Shown in pieces: positions 1-9,000 of a DNA stretch of 15,806 nucleotides. Each line of letters begins with the position of its first letter. Within the stretch, counting starts at the first letter, position 1. The notes under the pieces are model-generated. The model did not search any database and was not told where the DNA came from. It saw nothing but the letters and a program-made list of their open reading frames with translations. The stretch is from the NCBI GenBank assembly GCA_964424455.1, contig CAYRJA010000076.1, positions 1-15,806 of the forward strand. Direction: 5' to 3'. The DNA is from CAYRJA01 sp964424455. GTDB lineage: Bacteria > Bacteroidota > Bacteroidia > Chitinophagales > UBA10324. A program made the position numbers and the translations under genes.

Positions 1-2
1 TA

Positions 3-83
3 TCCTGCCTTGCTTTTAAACCCACGCTCAGGATTAACCCTGCGGGAGAGGAATATTATCAACCACTGAAAGATCCGGGTTAA
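3..83 (+). CDS. Possible C-terminal tail of a plus-strand gene (partial)
   Basis: An open frame enters from the left edge and ends at a TAA at 81-83, giving 26 residues that end in INPAGEEYYQPLKDPG. I do not recognise the family. The composition is protein-like, and a GC-rich hairpin at 136-159 followed by an AT-rich run could terminate transcription coming from this side. A competing reading exists on the minus strand: a frame starting with GTG at 158 and open to the edge (VPRYGEALKKLKLINII...). It has no recognisable family and does not resemble the undecaprenyl-diphosphate synthase that often follows DUF6089 genes. Too little is visible to decide. Confidence 0.3.
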   Translation, partial: SCLAFKPTLRINPAGEEYYQPLKDPG

Positions 84-133
84 AGTGCCGTTCTTTTCCT
101 TTTTACAGATGATATTGATGAGTTTCAGTTTCT

Positions 134-964
134 TCAGTGCCTCGCCATATCGGGGCACTTATATTTATTAATTGTAACAGATGCCCCGATTCCGAAAAAC
201 AAATAAGCATCTTTCTTTTTGTCTGCACGGAATTTATTACCGCTTCCTACCGGCAAGCCGCCTATCTCACCTGAACGGTCACTCAGATTGGCTGCTAAAG
301 GACCACCTTCATTGTAAACTACAATTTTGTCAGGATAAACACTGCCTACATCATCTAAGTAATCAGTGAAAACTTTCCGGTTTGCCGCTTCAAAAAAAAC
401 ACTGAAGTTTTTATTCACTTTATATTTGAATCCGCCGCCAATTAAGAAAAATGGTGCAGTAAGTTTATAGGGTTTTTTGTCGGGATATTCTGCATAACCC
501 TGCCCTTCAGTACCGATGGGCTGCAACCGGTATTCTGCATTTTTGTAAATAGCCATCGGATCGAAATTGAATAATCCGAGCCCTATAAGAAAATATGGAG
601 TGTAACGGAACTTTGGATTATTAGAGCTATAGTCCAGGAAATTAAATTCTATTTGAGTTCCTACTTCATACACAGGTGATTTGAAACTCAGATTGCGGTG
701 AATCTGATAATAATTATCTGCAAACCTGTCATTACCCTCCACTGAACCATAACTTGCCGTTAGTCTGAAACTGACACGCGAATCTAGATTCAGGCGGCCG
801 TAAATTCCTGCCATTGGTTTTGTTAAACGGAAACTTGTGTTTGTGTTTAAATCGCCAAAGTAAGTGTTGCCGCCGCCAATAATTCCGAACTCTGTTTGCT
901 GTGCAAATACTTGCACACTACAAAGTATAATACTTATAATAGATATGATAAATATTTTCCGCAA
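134..964 (-). CDS. DUF6089-family outer membrane beta-barrel protein
   Basis: This 276-residue protein begins with a signal peptide (hydrophobic stretch at about residues 4-18, likely cleaved after VFA before QQ). The mature part opens with EFGIIGGGNTYFGDLN, the typical start of DUF6089 proteins of Bacteroidota. It continues with alternating aromatic and polar strands (YFLIGLGLFNF, FFLIGGGFKYKV, FFGIGASVTI), as expected for a small outer-membrane beta-barrel. The biochemical role of the family is unknown. It lies downstream of nadK on the same strand, an arrangement often seen in the phylum near envelope genes (uppS, bamA). The 149-bp gap and a TATCTTTG box at 1059-1066 suggest its own promoter. 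The last codons lie inside a stable hairpin at 136-159. Confidence 0.8.
   Translation of the reverse strand: MRKIFIISIISIILCSVQVFAQQTEFGIIGGGNTYFGDLNTNTSFRLTKPMAGIYGRLNLDSRVSFRLTASYGSVEGNDRFADNYYQIHRNLSFKSPVYEVGTQIEFNFLDYSSNNPKFRYTPYFLIGLGLFNFDPMAIYKNAEYRLQPIGTEGQGYAEYPDKKPYKLTAPFFLIGGGFKYKVNKNFSVFFEAANRKVFTDYLDDVGSVYPDKIVVYNEGGPLAANLSDRSGEIGGLPVGSGNKFRADKKKDAYLFFGIGASVTINKYKCPDMARH
136..159 (+). terminator. Terminator-like hairpin at the end of the DUF6089 gene
   Basis: AGTGCCTCG (136-144) pairs with CGGGGCACT (151-159): nine pairs including one G-T, around the 6-nt loop CCATAT. On the plus strand it is followed by TATATTTATTAATT, a U-rich though imperfect tail, so it could terminate transcription coming from the left edge. 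On the minus strand it spans the last codons and most of the stop of the DUF6089 gene and has no U-tract after it. Pairing is seen in the sequence; termination is inferred. Confidence 0.45.
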
Positions 965-974
965 AACTTGAATA

Positions 975-1010
975 GTTAGTGTTTCTAACGAATAATGTAG
1001 AGGATTATTC
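975..1010 (-). other. Two abutting hairpins in the DUF6089 5' leader
   Basis: GTTAG (975-979) pairs with CTAAC (985-989), and directly next to it GAATAAT (990-996) pairs with ATTATTC (1004-1010). Both lie between the candidate promoter at 1059-1066 and the ATG at 964, so they would fall in the 5' untranslated RNA. They are AT-rich and weak. A role in translation or mRNA stability is only a guess. Confidence 0.3.
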
Positions 1011-1058
1011 TATGCGGTTATGATTTACGAATTTATTATAATAAGGTTTTTAATGAAG

Positions 1059-1066
1059 CAAAGATA
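1059..1066 (-). promoter_or_regulatory. Bacteroidota-type -7 element upstream of the DUF6089 gene
   Basis: Read on the minus strand this is TATCTTTG, an exact match to the TAnnTTTG -7 consensus of the phylum. It lies 95 bp before the ATG in an intergenic gap. No TTG box is seen at the usual spacing of about 19 bp, so the call rests on the -7 element alone. Confidence 0.4.
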
Positions 1067-1113
1067 ACATCTATTATCTTAATTTTATATATAAAAGAGA
1101 GTCAGATAAGATT

Positions 1114-1992
1114 TTAATTCCGGATATCAGACCCCCAATGCAGTTTTTTTGAAATAGTATCAAGAAAATTATGGTCAGGAAATTTCAATAAACTGATAGA
1201 GAATCCGCATTTCTTTACTGCCAGATGATAAGAAGTGTCAATTGTTTCGTAACGCGAATCGAGTGTGCAGAGATAATTATCACCACGACCTTCAATATTA
1301 AATGAAATTACAGAGTCATCACTTACTACTATCGGGCGGACACTCAGGTTGTGCGGCGCAATCGGCGTAATTACAAAATTGGCAGACTGAGGCATAATAA
1401 TCGGACCACCACAACTCAGGTTATAGGCAGTTGATCCGGTTGCAGTACTCACAATCAACCCATCTGCCCAATAAGAATTCAAAAACTCTCCGTTGATGTA
1501 GGTATGAATCGTAATCATTGCAGAATTATCCTTTTTATGAATAGCAAATTCATTCAGTGCATAATTCATTTGTCCGAACAGCGGCTTGTTTGATTCCAGT
1601 TCAATCATCGTTCTTCTGTCGCGGGAGTAAGCTCCCTTTTCCAGTGCGTCAATAACAGCTTCCACTTCATCTTTCCCAATGTTTGCTAAGAACCCAAGTC
1701 GTCCGATATTAATTCCTAAGATAGGAATATCATAGTTGCGAACAAAGGCAAGTGTATCAAGCAGAGTGCCATCACCACCAAGAGAAAACATAAAATCCAC
1801 TTTATCTTTCAGGTGAGAATGAGAAGAAAAAGTTTGAACCGGCGCCGGAATTTCAATCAGTTCTTTCAGTTGATTGTAACACGACAAATGAATCAGTTGT
1901 TGTATGCCTTTAGATTCCAGCAATTGAATCAGTCGCTGAATAAACGCCACATGGCGAACGCTAACTTGTCTGCTATAAATGGCAATGGTCAA
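1114..1992 (-). CDS. nadK: NAD kinase
   Basis: This 292-residue cytoplasmic enzyme phosphorylates NAD to NADP using ATP or polyphosphate, and is the source of NADP in the cell. The family signatures are intact: LGGDGT at residues 71-76 (nucleotide-binding GGDG with the catalytic Asp74), ILGINIGRLGFLA at 91-103, the NE pair at 147-148, and DGLIVSTATGSTAY at 177-190 followed by CGGPII. Length and N-terminus (MTIAIYSR) match Bacteroidota homologues, which supports this ATG. It lies 65 bp downstream of the WD40 gene on the same strand and may be co-transcribed with it and hemW. No convincing promoter is seen in the gap. Confidence 0.96.
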   Translation of the reverse strand: MTIAIYSRQVSVRHVAFIQRLIQLLESKGIQQLIHLSCYNQLKELIEIPAPVQTFSSHSHLKDKVDFMFSLGGDGTLLDTLAFVRNYDIPILGINIGRLGFLANIGKDEVEAVIDALEKGAYSRDRRTMIELESNKPLFGQMNYALNEFAIHKKDNSAMITIHTYINGEFLNSYWADGLIVSTATGSTAYNLSCGGPIIMPQSANFVITPIAPHNLSVRPIVVSDDSVISFNIEGRGDNYLCTLDSRYETIDTSYHLAVKKCGFSISLLKFPDHNFLDTISKKLHWGSDIRN

Positions 1993-2057
1993 GTTGATAA
2001 TGATTTATGGTGCAAGTTAATAATTGTATCTGACTTGAAGTTTGATATGGTTTTGTA

Positions 2058-2963
2058 TTAGCACTGTACATCCCATGCCATTATGGAACGGTCGTCGCCG
2101 GTAGATAAAAGCAGACGATTCTTTTCACTCCAGGATAGTTTGTTCACACTGTTGATATGACCGTTGTCTTTCTCTTTATCTATGACTCTTTTCAGTTCAA
2201 ATGTTTTTGCATCCCAAAGCTTAATTGTTTTGTCACGGCTTGCAGTAGCAAATAAGTTATTGTTACAGATGTAAACGATGTGGTTAATAGTATAAAGATG
2301 TGCCGGTATTTGCTGAAGTAATGAATAGTTATCATTTACATTCCATATATATAGCCGGGCATCGCGCGAGCCGGTAAGCAGGTATTTTCCATCAGGAGAA
2401 TAACAGACCGAAAAAACAGAATTGGTCGGACCATTCAATATTTTCTTTAAAGAAAAATCAGTTGAATTTAAAATGTAAATATTGTGGTCGCTTGCTCCTA
2501 TGGCAATTTCATTATGCAGATGGTTGAAATCAATTTGTCGCAATGCTTCCATTGATATTTTAATTGATGTCAGTAGGCGATATGCTGTATCCCAAATAGA
2601 GAGAACTCCGTCTTTAGAGCAGACAAAGATTTTAGAATCAAAAAAGCGGATATCAAATACAGATTGCTGATGGAAAGCAATGTGATGAATTTCTTTTTTG
2701 CTGCTTAAGTCAATCACATACAGAGAACCATCCATTGCACCAACGACTAAATGATTTTTGTCAGGTAGAAATAACAGTGCAAAAATGTGTCCCTTCACTT
2801 TCGCACAGGCTATAGGATTAGCAGGGTCATTCAAATTCCACTTTACCACTATTCCTTCACTGCCTGCAGAAAAGAATGTATTGTTGTCTTCACCCTGTAA
2901 AATTGTATATATGCTTCCTGAATGTCCGGTGAGATGGAGTTTCTTCTCTACTGAAATGCTCAT
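2058..2963 (-). CDS. Cytoplasmic seven-bladed WD40 repeat protein
   Basis: This 301-residue protein is almost entirely WD40 repeats. Seven blades can be counted, ending near residues 43 (VVKWNL), 85 (LYVIDL), 125 (LSIWDT), 166 (IYILNS), 208 (LYIWNV), 251 (IKLWDA) and 298 (IMAWDV), with GH/AH starts such as LTGHSGSIYT and PAHLYTINHI. That makes one closed beta-propeller with nothing left over. No signal peptide is present, so it should be a cytoplasmic protein-binding scaffold; its partner is unknown. It sits between hemW (56-bp gap) and nadK (65-bp gap) on the same strand. A TATCTTTG box lies only 8 bp before its ATG, which would give a very short leader if used. Confidence 0.85.
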   Translation of the reverse strand: MSISVEKKLHLTGHSGSIYTILQGEDNNTFFSAGSEGIVVKWNLNDPANPIACAKVKGHIFALLFLPDKNHLVVGAMDGSLYVIDLSSKKEIHHIAFHQQSVFDIRFFDSKIFVCSKDGVLSIWDTAYRLLTSIKISMEALRQIDFNHLHNEIAIGASDHNIYILNSTDFSLKKILNGPTNSVFSVCYSPDGKYLLTGSRDARLYIWNVNDNYSLLQQIPAHLYTINHIVYICNNNLFATASRDKTIKLWDAKTFELKRVIDKEKDNGHINSVNKLSWSEKNRLLLSTGDDRSIMAWDVQC

Positions 2964-2971
2964 AATGAAAG

Positions 2972-2979
2972 CAAAGATA
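2972..2979 (-). promoter_or_regulatory. Candidate -7 element close to the WD40 gene start
   Basis: The minus strand reads TATCTTTG, matching TAnnTTTG, 8 bp before the ATG at 2963. The sequence from the box to GCTT is the same as that at 1066-1056 upstream of the DUF6089 gene. No TTG box is found at 19 bp. Use of this box would make an almost leaderless mRNA, so the assignment is tentative. Confidence 0.3.
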
Positions 2980-3010
2980 CGCCTTATGATAACGGGATGT
3001 ACAGTAAGAA

Positions 3011-3039
3011 TTGTTACAGTTAATTTTCTTCTGTAACAA
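3011..3039 (-). terminator. Perfect 9-bp inverted repeat around the hemW stop codon
   Basis: TTGTTACAG (3011-3019) and CTGTAACAA (3031-3039) are exact reverse complements separated by 11 bp. The hemW stop codon (3020-3022) is the first triplet of the spacer. In the minus-strand RNA this gives a 9-bp stem with an 11-nt loop and no U-run after it, so an mRNA 3' structure or protein-binding site is as likely as a terminator. Both arms are copies of the word CTGTWACAG that is enriched across the window. Confidence 0.4.
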
Positions 3040-4156
3040 ACAGTTCAGAAATGATTTTATCGGAAATAAATTTGCCCCTTTGAGTCAGCAAGAGGACATC
3101 ATTCGATACTTCCAGTGCGCCTGAAACTATAAGAGGCGCTGAATAGGTTTGTAACAGATGAAAATATTTTTCTCCAAAATCTTTTTTCACTTTTCCGAAA
3201 TCACAACCCCAGATGGTTCGCAGGGAAGTAAGCAGGTACTCGTTAAACTTCTGAGCAGGAGTGAGGGTCTCCGATTCAGCGGGCACTATACCCTTTTCAA
3301 TTGTAGAAATATAAATTGAGTTGTTTTTTATGTTCCACTGTCTTGTTTTTTTATTGTAAGAATGGGCGGAAGGTCCAAGCCCTAAATATTTTTCACCGCG
3401 CCAGTAGCTGCTGTTGTGCCGTGCATAATTTTCGCCACGACAAAAGTTGGATATTTCATAGTGAACAAAATCATTTTTCTTCATTTGCGTAGTGAGAATC
3501 TCAAATTGTATTGCAGATTTTTCTTCATTAACATCGTGTGATTTACCCGCTTTAATAAAATGTGCCAGCGCTGTATTCGGTTCTACTGTAAGGCAATAAG
3601 CAGAAATATGAGGCACACCCAGATCAAAAGCTTTCGACAGGTTTTCCTGCCACTCTTCGTTAGTAGAATCAGGTAAGCCGTAAATCAGGTCAACTGAAAG
3701 GTCAGTCAACCCCGATTGTTGTGCAACTGTAACACATTCAGTTGCCTGATTGGAATTATGAGAACGGTTCATCCATTGCAAATCTCTGTCATGGAAAGAT
3801 TGAATACCGATACTCAGCCGGTTGACAGGAGTTTGGCAGAGTTCTGAAATTTTTTCTTTGGTTAAATCATCGGGATTGGCTTCAAGAGTGATTTCAGGAT
3901 TTTCTGTTACAGTAAAAACCCGGTAGAGGTTTTCAAAAATCACATTCAATTCATATCCGGTAAGAAGGGAAGGAGTGCCTCCGCCGAAATATATGGTTTC
4001 GATTTTTTCACCTTCGAAATAATTCTTCTGTAACTCCATTTCTTTCACCAAAGATTTCACCATTGCCGGCTTGTTTTTCAGTGAAGTGGAAAAATGAAAA
4101 TCACAATAATGACACGCCTTGTGACAAAAAGGAATATGTAGATATATGCCTGCCAT
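3020..4156 (-). CDS. hemW: HemW, radical SAM heme chaperone
   Basis: This 378-residue protein is a radical SAM enzyme of the HemN/HemW superfamily. It carries the 4Fe-4S motif Cys11-X3-Cys15-X2-Cys18 followed by DF, the GGGTPS SAM-binding motif at residues 58-63, and the HemW-type motifs HNSSYW (247-252) and GLGPSAHSY (259-267). HemW proteins were long annotated as oxygen-independent coproporphyrinogen III oxidase, but characterised members bind heme and deliver it to target proteins. The very short N-terminus before Cys11 favours HemW over HemN. It leads the minus-strand run hemW-WD40-nadK and is divergent from the Omp85 gene, with 61 bp between the start codons. Confidence 0.93.
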   Translation of the reverse strand: MAGIYLHIPFCHKACHYCDFHFSTSLKNKPAMVKSLVKEMELQKNYFEGEKIETIYFGGGTPSLLTGYELNVIFENLYRVFTVTENPEITLEANPDDLTKEKISELCQTPVNRLSIGIQSFHDRDLQWMNRSHNSNQATECVTVAQQSGLTDLSVDLIYGLPDSTNEEWQENLSKAFDLGVPHISAYCLTVEPNTALAHFIKAGKSHDVNEEKSAIQFEILTTQMKKNDFVHYEISNFCRGENYARHNSSYWRGEKYLGLGPSAHSYNKKTRQWNIKNNSIYISTIEKGIVPAESETLTPAQKFNEYLLTSLRTIWGCDFGKVKKDFGEKYFHLLQTYSAPLIVSGALEVSNDVLLLTQRGKFISDKIISELFVTEEN

Positions 4157-4217
4157 TGTATTTTGCGTTACTTAGCGGTTTCATTCCGGTGAGCCATAAA
4201 GCAGCTTTGTTTTTTTA

Positions 4218-5987
4218 ATGCCGCGTTTTATTTTCATACTACTGTTACTTCCTGTTTTGTCTGTTGCTCAGCCGTTTACTTTACGAGTAATTCCGGTGGA
4301 CAAAGATACAGCAGCGCTCAGCCGGTTGATTTCTTACAAAAGTAATTTTTCTGACACACTCGCACGCAATCGTGAAGTAAAAAAAATAATGACTTCGCTT
4401 TATGACAAAGGGTATCTGTTTGCTTCGGCAGATTCCATTCAGAAGGATTCATTACAGGAAAGGATATTTCTTACACTTGGCAATGAAGTGAAGTGGACAG
4501 AACTTTCTAACGGGAATGTTGAACCGGTGCTTTTGGATAAAGTCGGATTCAGAGAAAAAATTTATTCAGGCAGAGTCTTTAAAGCAAGTGAGGTGAATGC
4601 TATCAAAGAGTCCATTATCACTTACTGTGAAAACAACGGATTCCCGTTTGCCAAAGTATGGCTGGATAGTGTGAGGTGGAATGGTGAAAATATTTCTGCA
4701 AAGATTTTTATTGATAAAGGCAAACTGATTCTGATTGACAGCATTCATGTGGAAGGCGATGCACGAATATCACGAACCTATCTCAGCAATTACATAGGTA
4801 TTAAACCCAACTCGCCATATAATGAATCGGCTGTAAGAAAAACAGATGTACGGCTTCAGGAATTATCTTTTTTAAATGTGCAACGGATACCGACTATTAT
4901 CTTCAATGATAACCGTGCAACAATTAACCTTTTTCTTAAAGAAAAAAACGCAAGTAATTTCGATTTGATTCTTGGTGTGTTGCCTAATAATCAAACTACC
5001 GGTAAACTATTATTGACAGGTGATGGAAGTATTCTGCTGAACAATACATTAGGGAAAGGAGAATTAATAGGAATGCGGCTGAATAAATATCCGAACCGCA
5101 CTACCCGCTTCAAAGCAAACCTCACTTATCCGTTTTTGTTTTCACTGCCATTTGGTGTGGATTTGAATTTTGAATTGTACAAGAACGACACGCTCTACAT
5201 TGATTTAAAAAGGGATGCAGGTATTCAATATATGATGAAAGGAAGAAATTATATTAAAGCATTTTATCGTAGCAGTAGTTCCGATTTACTTTCAGTGGAT
5301 ACTAATTCCATCAAACTTACGCACCGGCTGCCTTCTGTACTTGACATAACCAATAACTTTTATGGAATAGAAACTTATTTAGAACATCTCGACTACCGGT
5401 TGAATCCGCGAAAGGGCTGGACAACTAATTTTTCTGTAGCAGCAGGTTACAGGAAAATCAGAAAGAATAACCGGATAACAAATATTAAAGATGTCTTTTC
5501 TGATTTTGATTACAATTCGCTTTACGATACGCTTAATCTTAAGGTGAATGAATACAAGTTTGATGTGCAGGTACAAAAATATTTTCCGCTCTTCCGGCGG
5601 AATATTTTTAAACTGGGTTATGCAGGAGGGTTGCTTTCAGGAGAAAACCTGTTACAGAATGAATTGTACCGCATAGGAGGTAATCACCTGTTGCGTGGCT
5701 TTGACGAAGAATCTATTTATGCTTCATTTTACAATGTGCTTACATTGGAATACCGGTACTTGCTGGGAAAAAATTCTTACTTCTTTCTATTTACAGACGG
5801 AGCTTATTGGGAAAACAGTTCTGTAACACCACTGTTACACGATACACCGTTTGGATTTGGCGCCGGAATTACTTTTGAAACCAAGGCAGGTATTTTCGGA
5901 TTGAGTTATGCACTCGGTAAGCAGTTTAGTAATCCGGTTGAGCTCCGCTCTGCAAAAATCCATTTTGGGTATGTGAATTTGTTTTAA
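4218..5987 (+). CDS. BamA/TamA-family Omp85 outer membrane protein
   Basis: This 589-residue outer-membrane protein has a signal peptide (residues 1-17, ending SVAQ). The periplasmic region (about 20-240) includes POTRA-like segments such as LILIDSIHVEGDARISRTYLS. The C-terminal half is a 16-strand-type surface-antigen barrel. The conserved Omp85 loop-6 motif is present as LRGF at residues 492-495, preceded by YRIGGNHL, and the protein ends in Phe as expected for a beta-signal. It is shorter than BamA itself (about 750-850 residues with five POTRAs), so it is more likely a TamA-like or auxiliary Omp85 protein than the essential assembly factor. No clear promoter is seen in the 61 bp upstream; CAGCTTTG at 4202-4209 misses the -7 consensus by one base. 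Confidence 0.85.
   Translation: MPRFIFILLLLPVLSVAQPFTLRVIPVDKDTAALSRLISYKSNFSDTLARNREVKKIMTSLYDKGYLFASADSIQKDSLQERIFLTLGNEVKWTELSNGNVEPVLLDKVGFREKIYSGRVFKASEVNAIKESIITYCENNGFPFAKVWLDSVRWNGENISAKIFIDKGKLILIDSIHVEGDARISRTYLSNYIGIKPNSPYNESAVRKTDVRLQELSFLNVQRIPTIIFNDNRATINLFLKEKNASNFDLILGVLPNNQTTGKLLLTGDGSILLNNTLGKGELIGMRLNKYPNRTTRFKANLTYPFLFSLPFGVDLNFELYKNDTLYIDLKRDAGIQYMMKGRNYIKAFYRSSSSDLLSVDTNSIKLTHRLPSVLDITNNFYGIETYLEHLDYRLNPRKGWTTNFSVAAGYRKIRKNNRITNIKDVFSDFDYNSLYDTLNLKVNEYKFDVQVQKYFPLFRRNIFKLGYAGGLLSGENLLQNELYRIGGNHLLRGFDEESIYASFYNVLTLEYRYLLGKNSYFFLFTDGAYWENSSVTPLLHDTPFGFGAGITFETKAGIFGLSYALGKQFSNPVELRSAKIHFGYVNLF
5822..5839 (+). repeat. Inverted pair of the CTGTWACAG word inside the Omp85 gene
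   Basis: TGTAACA (5822-5828) and TGTTACA (5833-5839) are exact reverse complements with a 4-bp spacer, each preceded by C. They encode SVTPLLH near the C-terminus. The geometry is that of a small operator or hairpin, but its position deep inside a coding region makes a transcription role unlikely. It is listed because both arms belong to the enriched 8-mer set. Confidence 0.5.
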
Positions 5988-6062
5988 AGAAAGAAAAAAA
6001 CAGGTTGTTAGGCATAAATATTAGGACATTTATTTCCTCATTTATCATTCAACTTAATTATT

Positions 6063-6070
6063 TAGGTTTG
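6063..6070 (+). promoter_or_regulatory. -7 element upstream of the DUF2723 gene
   Basis: TAGGTTTG matches the TAnnTTTG -7 consensus and lies 27 bp before the ATG at 6098, within a 110-bp intergenic gap. The expected -33 position holds TTT rather than TTG. The placement fits a promoter that would let this gene be transcribed separately from the Omp85 gene. Confidence 0.45.
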
Positions 6071-6097
6071 TTCGCTCGATAAAAACTAATTTTTAAT

Positions 6098-9000
6098 ATG
6101 ACTTTATACAGTAAAGTAAACAATGCAGTAGGTTGGTTAGTAATGGTGTTGGCAACAGCCGTGTACATGCTCACTGCCGAGCCGACAGGAAGCTTTTGGG
6201 ACTGTGGTGAGTTTGTCAGTTGTGCTTTGAAACTTCAAATTGCTCACTCACCCGGAGCGCCATTCTTTTTAATTCTCGGACGCTTGTTTACGCTGTTTGC
6301 CGGCGACACAGATAAAGTGGCGCTCATGGTCAATTTTATGAGTAACATTATGGGTGGCGGCACTTCTCTTTTTCTGTTCTGGACGATTACTGCCATTGGA
6401 AGAAAAGTAATTGGGAAAAAAGAAAATGAAATTGGCATGGCAGAGTTGATAGCAGTAATGGGTGCGGGATTTGTCGGCGCTATGGCTTCCACATTTACAG
6501 ATTCACTTTGGTTCTCTGCGGTAGAAGGAGAGGTTTATGCTTCATCCTCTTTTTTTACAGCGCTTGTTGTCTGGGCAATTTTCAAATGGGAAAATGTAGC
6601 AGATGAACCTTATGCCGACCGATGGATTGTTTTTATCGGTTATATGATGGGACTTTCAATCGGTATTCACCTGCTCAATCTGCTTGCTGTTCCTGCGCTT
6701 GTGTTTGTATATTATTTTAAGAAGACCAGAGAGGTAAACCGCTGGGGAGTTATTAAAACATTTCTGATTGCCTGCGCTATTCTCGGTTTTATTCAATACG
6801 GAATTATTCCAAGCATACCGGACATAGCCGCCAACTTTGATATTCTTTTTGTGAACAGTTTCGGAATGCCGTTTAACAGCGGAGTTATTTTCTGGGGACT
6901 AATTATCCTTGCTACAATACTTGGCGGATTTTATTATGCTTACAAGAAAAACAATTACGCACTGCACACAGCAATGCTCACGCTCACATTTATCATCATC
7001 GGCTATTCTTCTTACGCTATGGTGCTGATTCGCGCTAATGCGAATCCCTCCATCAACATGAGTAATCCGAAAAACGCAATCAACCTTGTTTCCTATCTCG
7101 ATCGCGAGCAGTATGGCGACCGTCCGCTTCTTTATGGACAGTATTACACCGCAAAAATTACCCGGCAAGATCAGATTGATTGGGAAAACGGTTCAATGAA
7201 ATACTGGCAGGGAGAAAAGAAGTATGAAGAACTCGGGCGAAAACCAATTATAAAATACGACGCGGAAGACAAAACTATTTTCCCTCGCATGTTTGATGGA
7301 GATGATGCATCGCATGTCCGTTTTTACAGAGAATGGATGAATATTCCTGAAGGGCAGAAACCTACCTTCGCTCAAAATCTCGGATTCTTTTTTTCTTATC
7401 AGGTCAATTATATGTATTGGCGATACTTCCTGTGGAATTTTGCAGGAAGACAAAACGATCAGCAGGGCTTAACCAATAATGTACAGAACGGTAATTGGAT
7501 TTCGGGAATCAGTTTTATTGACAATGCACGGCTGGGTCCGCAGGATAACCTTCCGCCTTCAATGGCTAATAACAAAGCGAAAAATAAATTCTACTTCCTT
7601 CCGCTTATTCTCGGTTTAATCGGCATGGCATTCAATTTCAAAAAAGAAAAGTGGGATGCATGGGTAGTGATGTTGTTGTTCTTCTTTACGGGTTTAGCCA
7701 TTGTAATTTATCTGAATCAAACCCCACTTCAGCCGCGTGAGCGTGATTATGCTTATGCAGGTTCCATTTATGCTTTCTGCATCTGGATTGGTATTGGAGT
7801 GATTGCTGTTTATGATTATCTGAAAAAGAAAATGAATGCTCAGACTGCTGCAATTGCTGCATTGGTTATTTGCCTGATAGTTCCGGGAATAATGGGTGCA
7901 CAGGGTTGGAATGACCACGATCGTTCGCACCGATATACTGCAAGAGATTTTGGAAGAAATTATTTAGAGAGTTGCCCGAAAGATGCAATCCTGTTTACAC
8001 AAGGCGACAACGATACTTATCCGCTGTGGTATGCGCAGGAAGTAGAAGGTATCCGTCCGGATGTGCGTATCGCCAACCTCAGTCTGCTCGGTGTGGACTG
8101 GTATATTGATAATCTGAGAAGAAAAGTAAATGAAAGCGATGCGTTACCGATTTCTATTCCTTCAGAATCTTATCGTGGCTCCAATCATGACATTACACGA
8201 TATGCAAAAGATCCACGCATTGATCAGAATCAATATTACAATGCAAAAGATGTGGTAGCGTTTATGGTGAGCAAGGATAATGTGTCAAGAGATTACGGAG
8301 AAAACTTTTTGCCGACTAAAAACCTTTATGTCCCTGTTGATAAAGAATATTGTCTGAAAAATGGAATAGTAGAGGCAAAAGACAGTGCGAATATTGTTTC
8401 GCGGCTCGAATGGAAACTACCGAAATCAAGTTTAATGAAACCGGATTTGCTTGTGTTGGATATGATTCAGAACAGCAACTGGAAGCGACCGATTTGTTTT
8501 GCCATCTCCGTATCATCAGATGCTTATCTCGGCTTGGGAGATTATCTGCAACAGGAAGGATTGATTTACCGCTTAGTTCCGGTGAAGCAAACACTGAATG
8601 ACGGATTACCGGGAAGTGTAAACACTAAAGTGATGTACGATAATGTGATGAACAAATTTGCATGGGGAGGAGTAGATAAATTCAATGTTTATCTTGATGA
8701 AAATATTTTGCGAATGGTCAGCAATCTGCGCAGCAATTTTGCACGACTTGCCAATACTCTAATTAAAGAAGGAGATACTGCAAAAGCAGTTGAAGTACTG
8801 GATAAATGTATGACCGTATTACCGGAGCGGAATGTTCCGTATTCTCTGCTGATGTTGCCGATTGCTCAGTCTTACTACAAAGCAGGCGCTTATGAAAAAG
8901 GGAAACCGGTAGTAGAAAAATTGTTTAACTTTTATCTTGCTAATCTGAAGTATTACGCTTCGCTCGATAATAATTTCCGTGGTTATTACACACGGGATAT

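Noticed and set aside
4566..5576. Short minus-strand frames inside the Omp85 gene
   Set aside because: They are antisense to a well-supported coding region and have no protein features.
8350..8601. 83-codon plus-strand frame inside the DUF2723 gene
   Set aside because: It is out of frame with a continuous 1017-codon gene that has domain support throughout.
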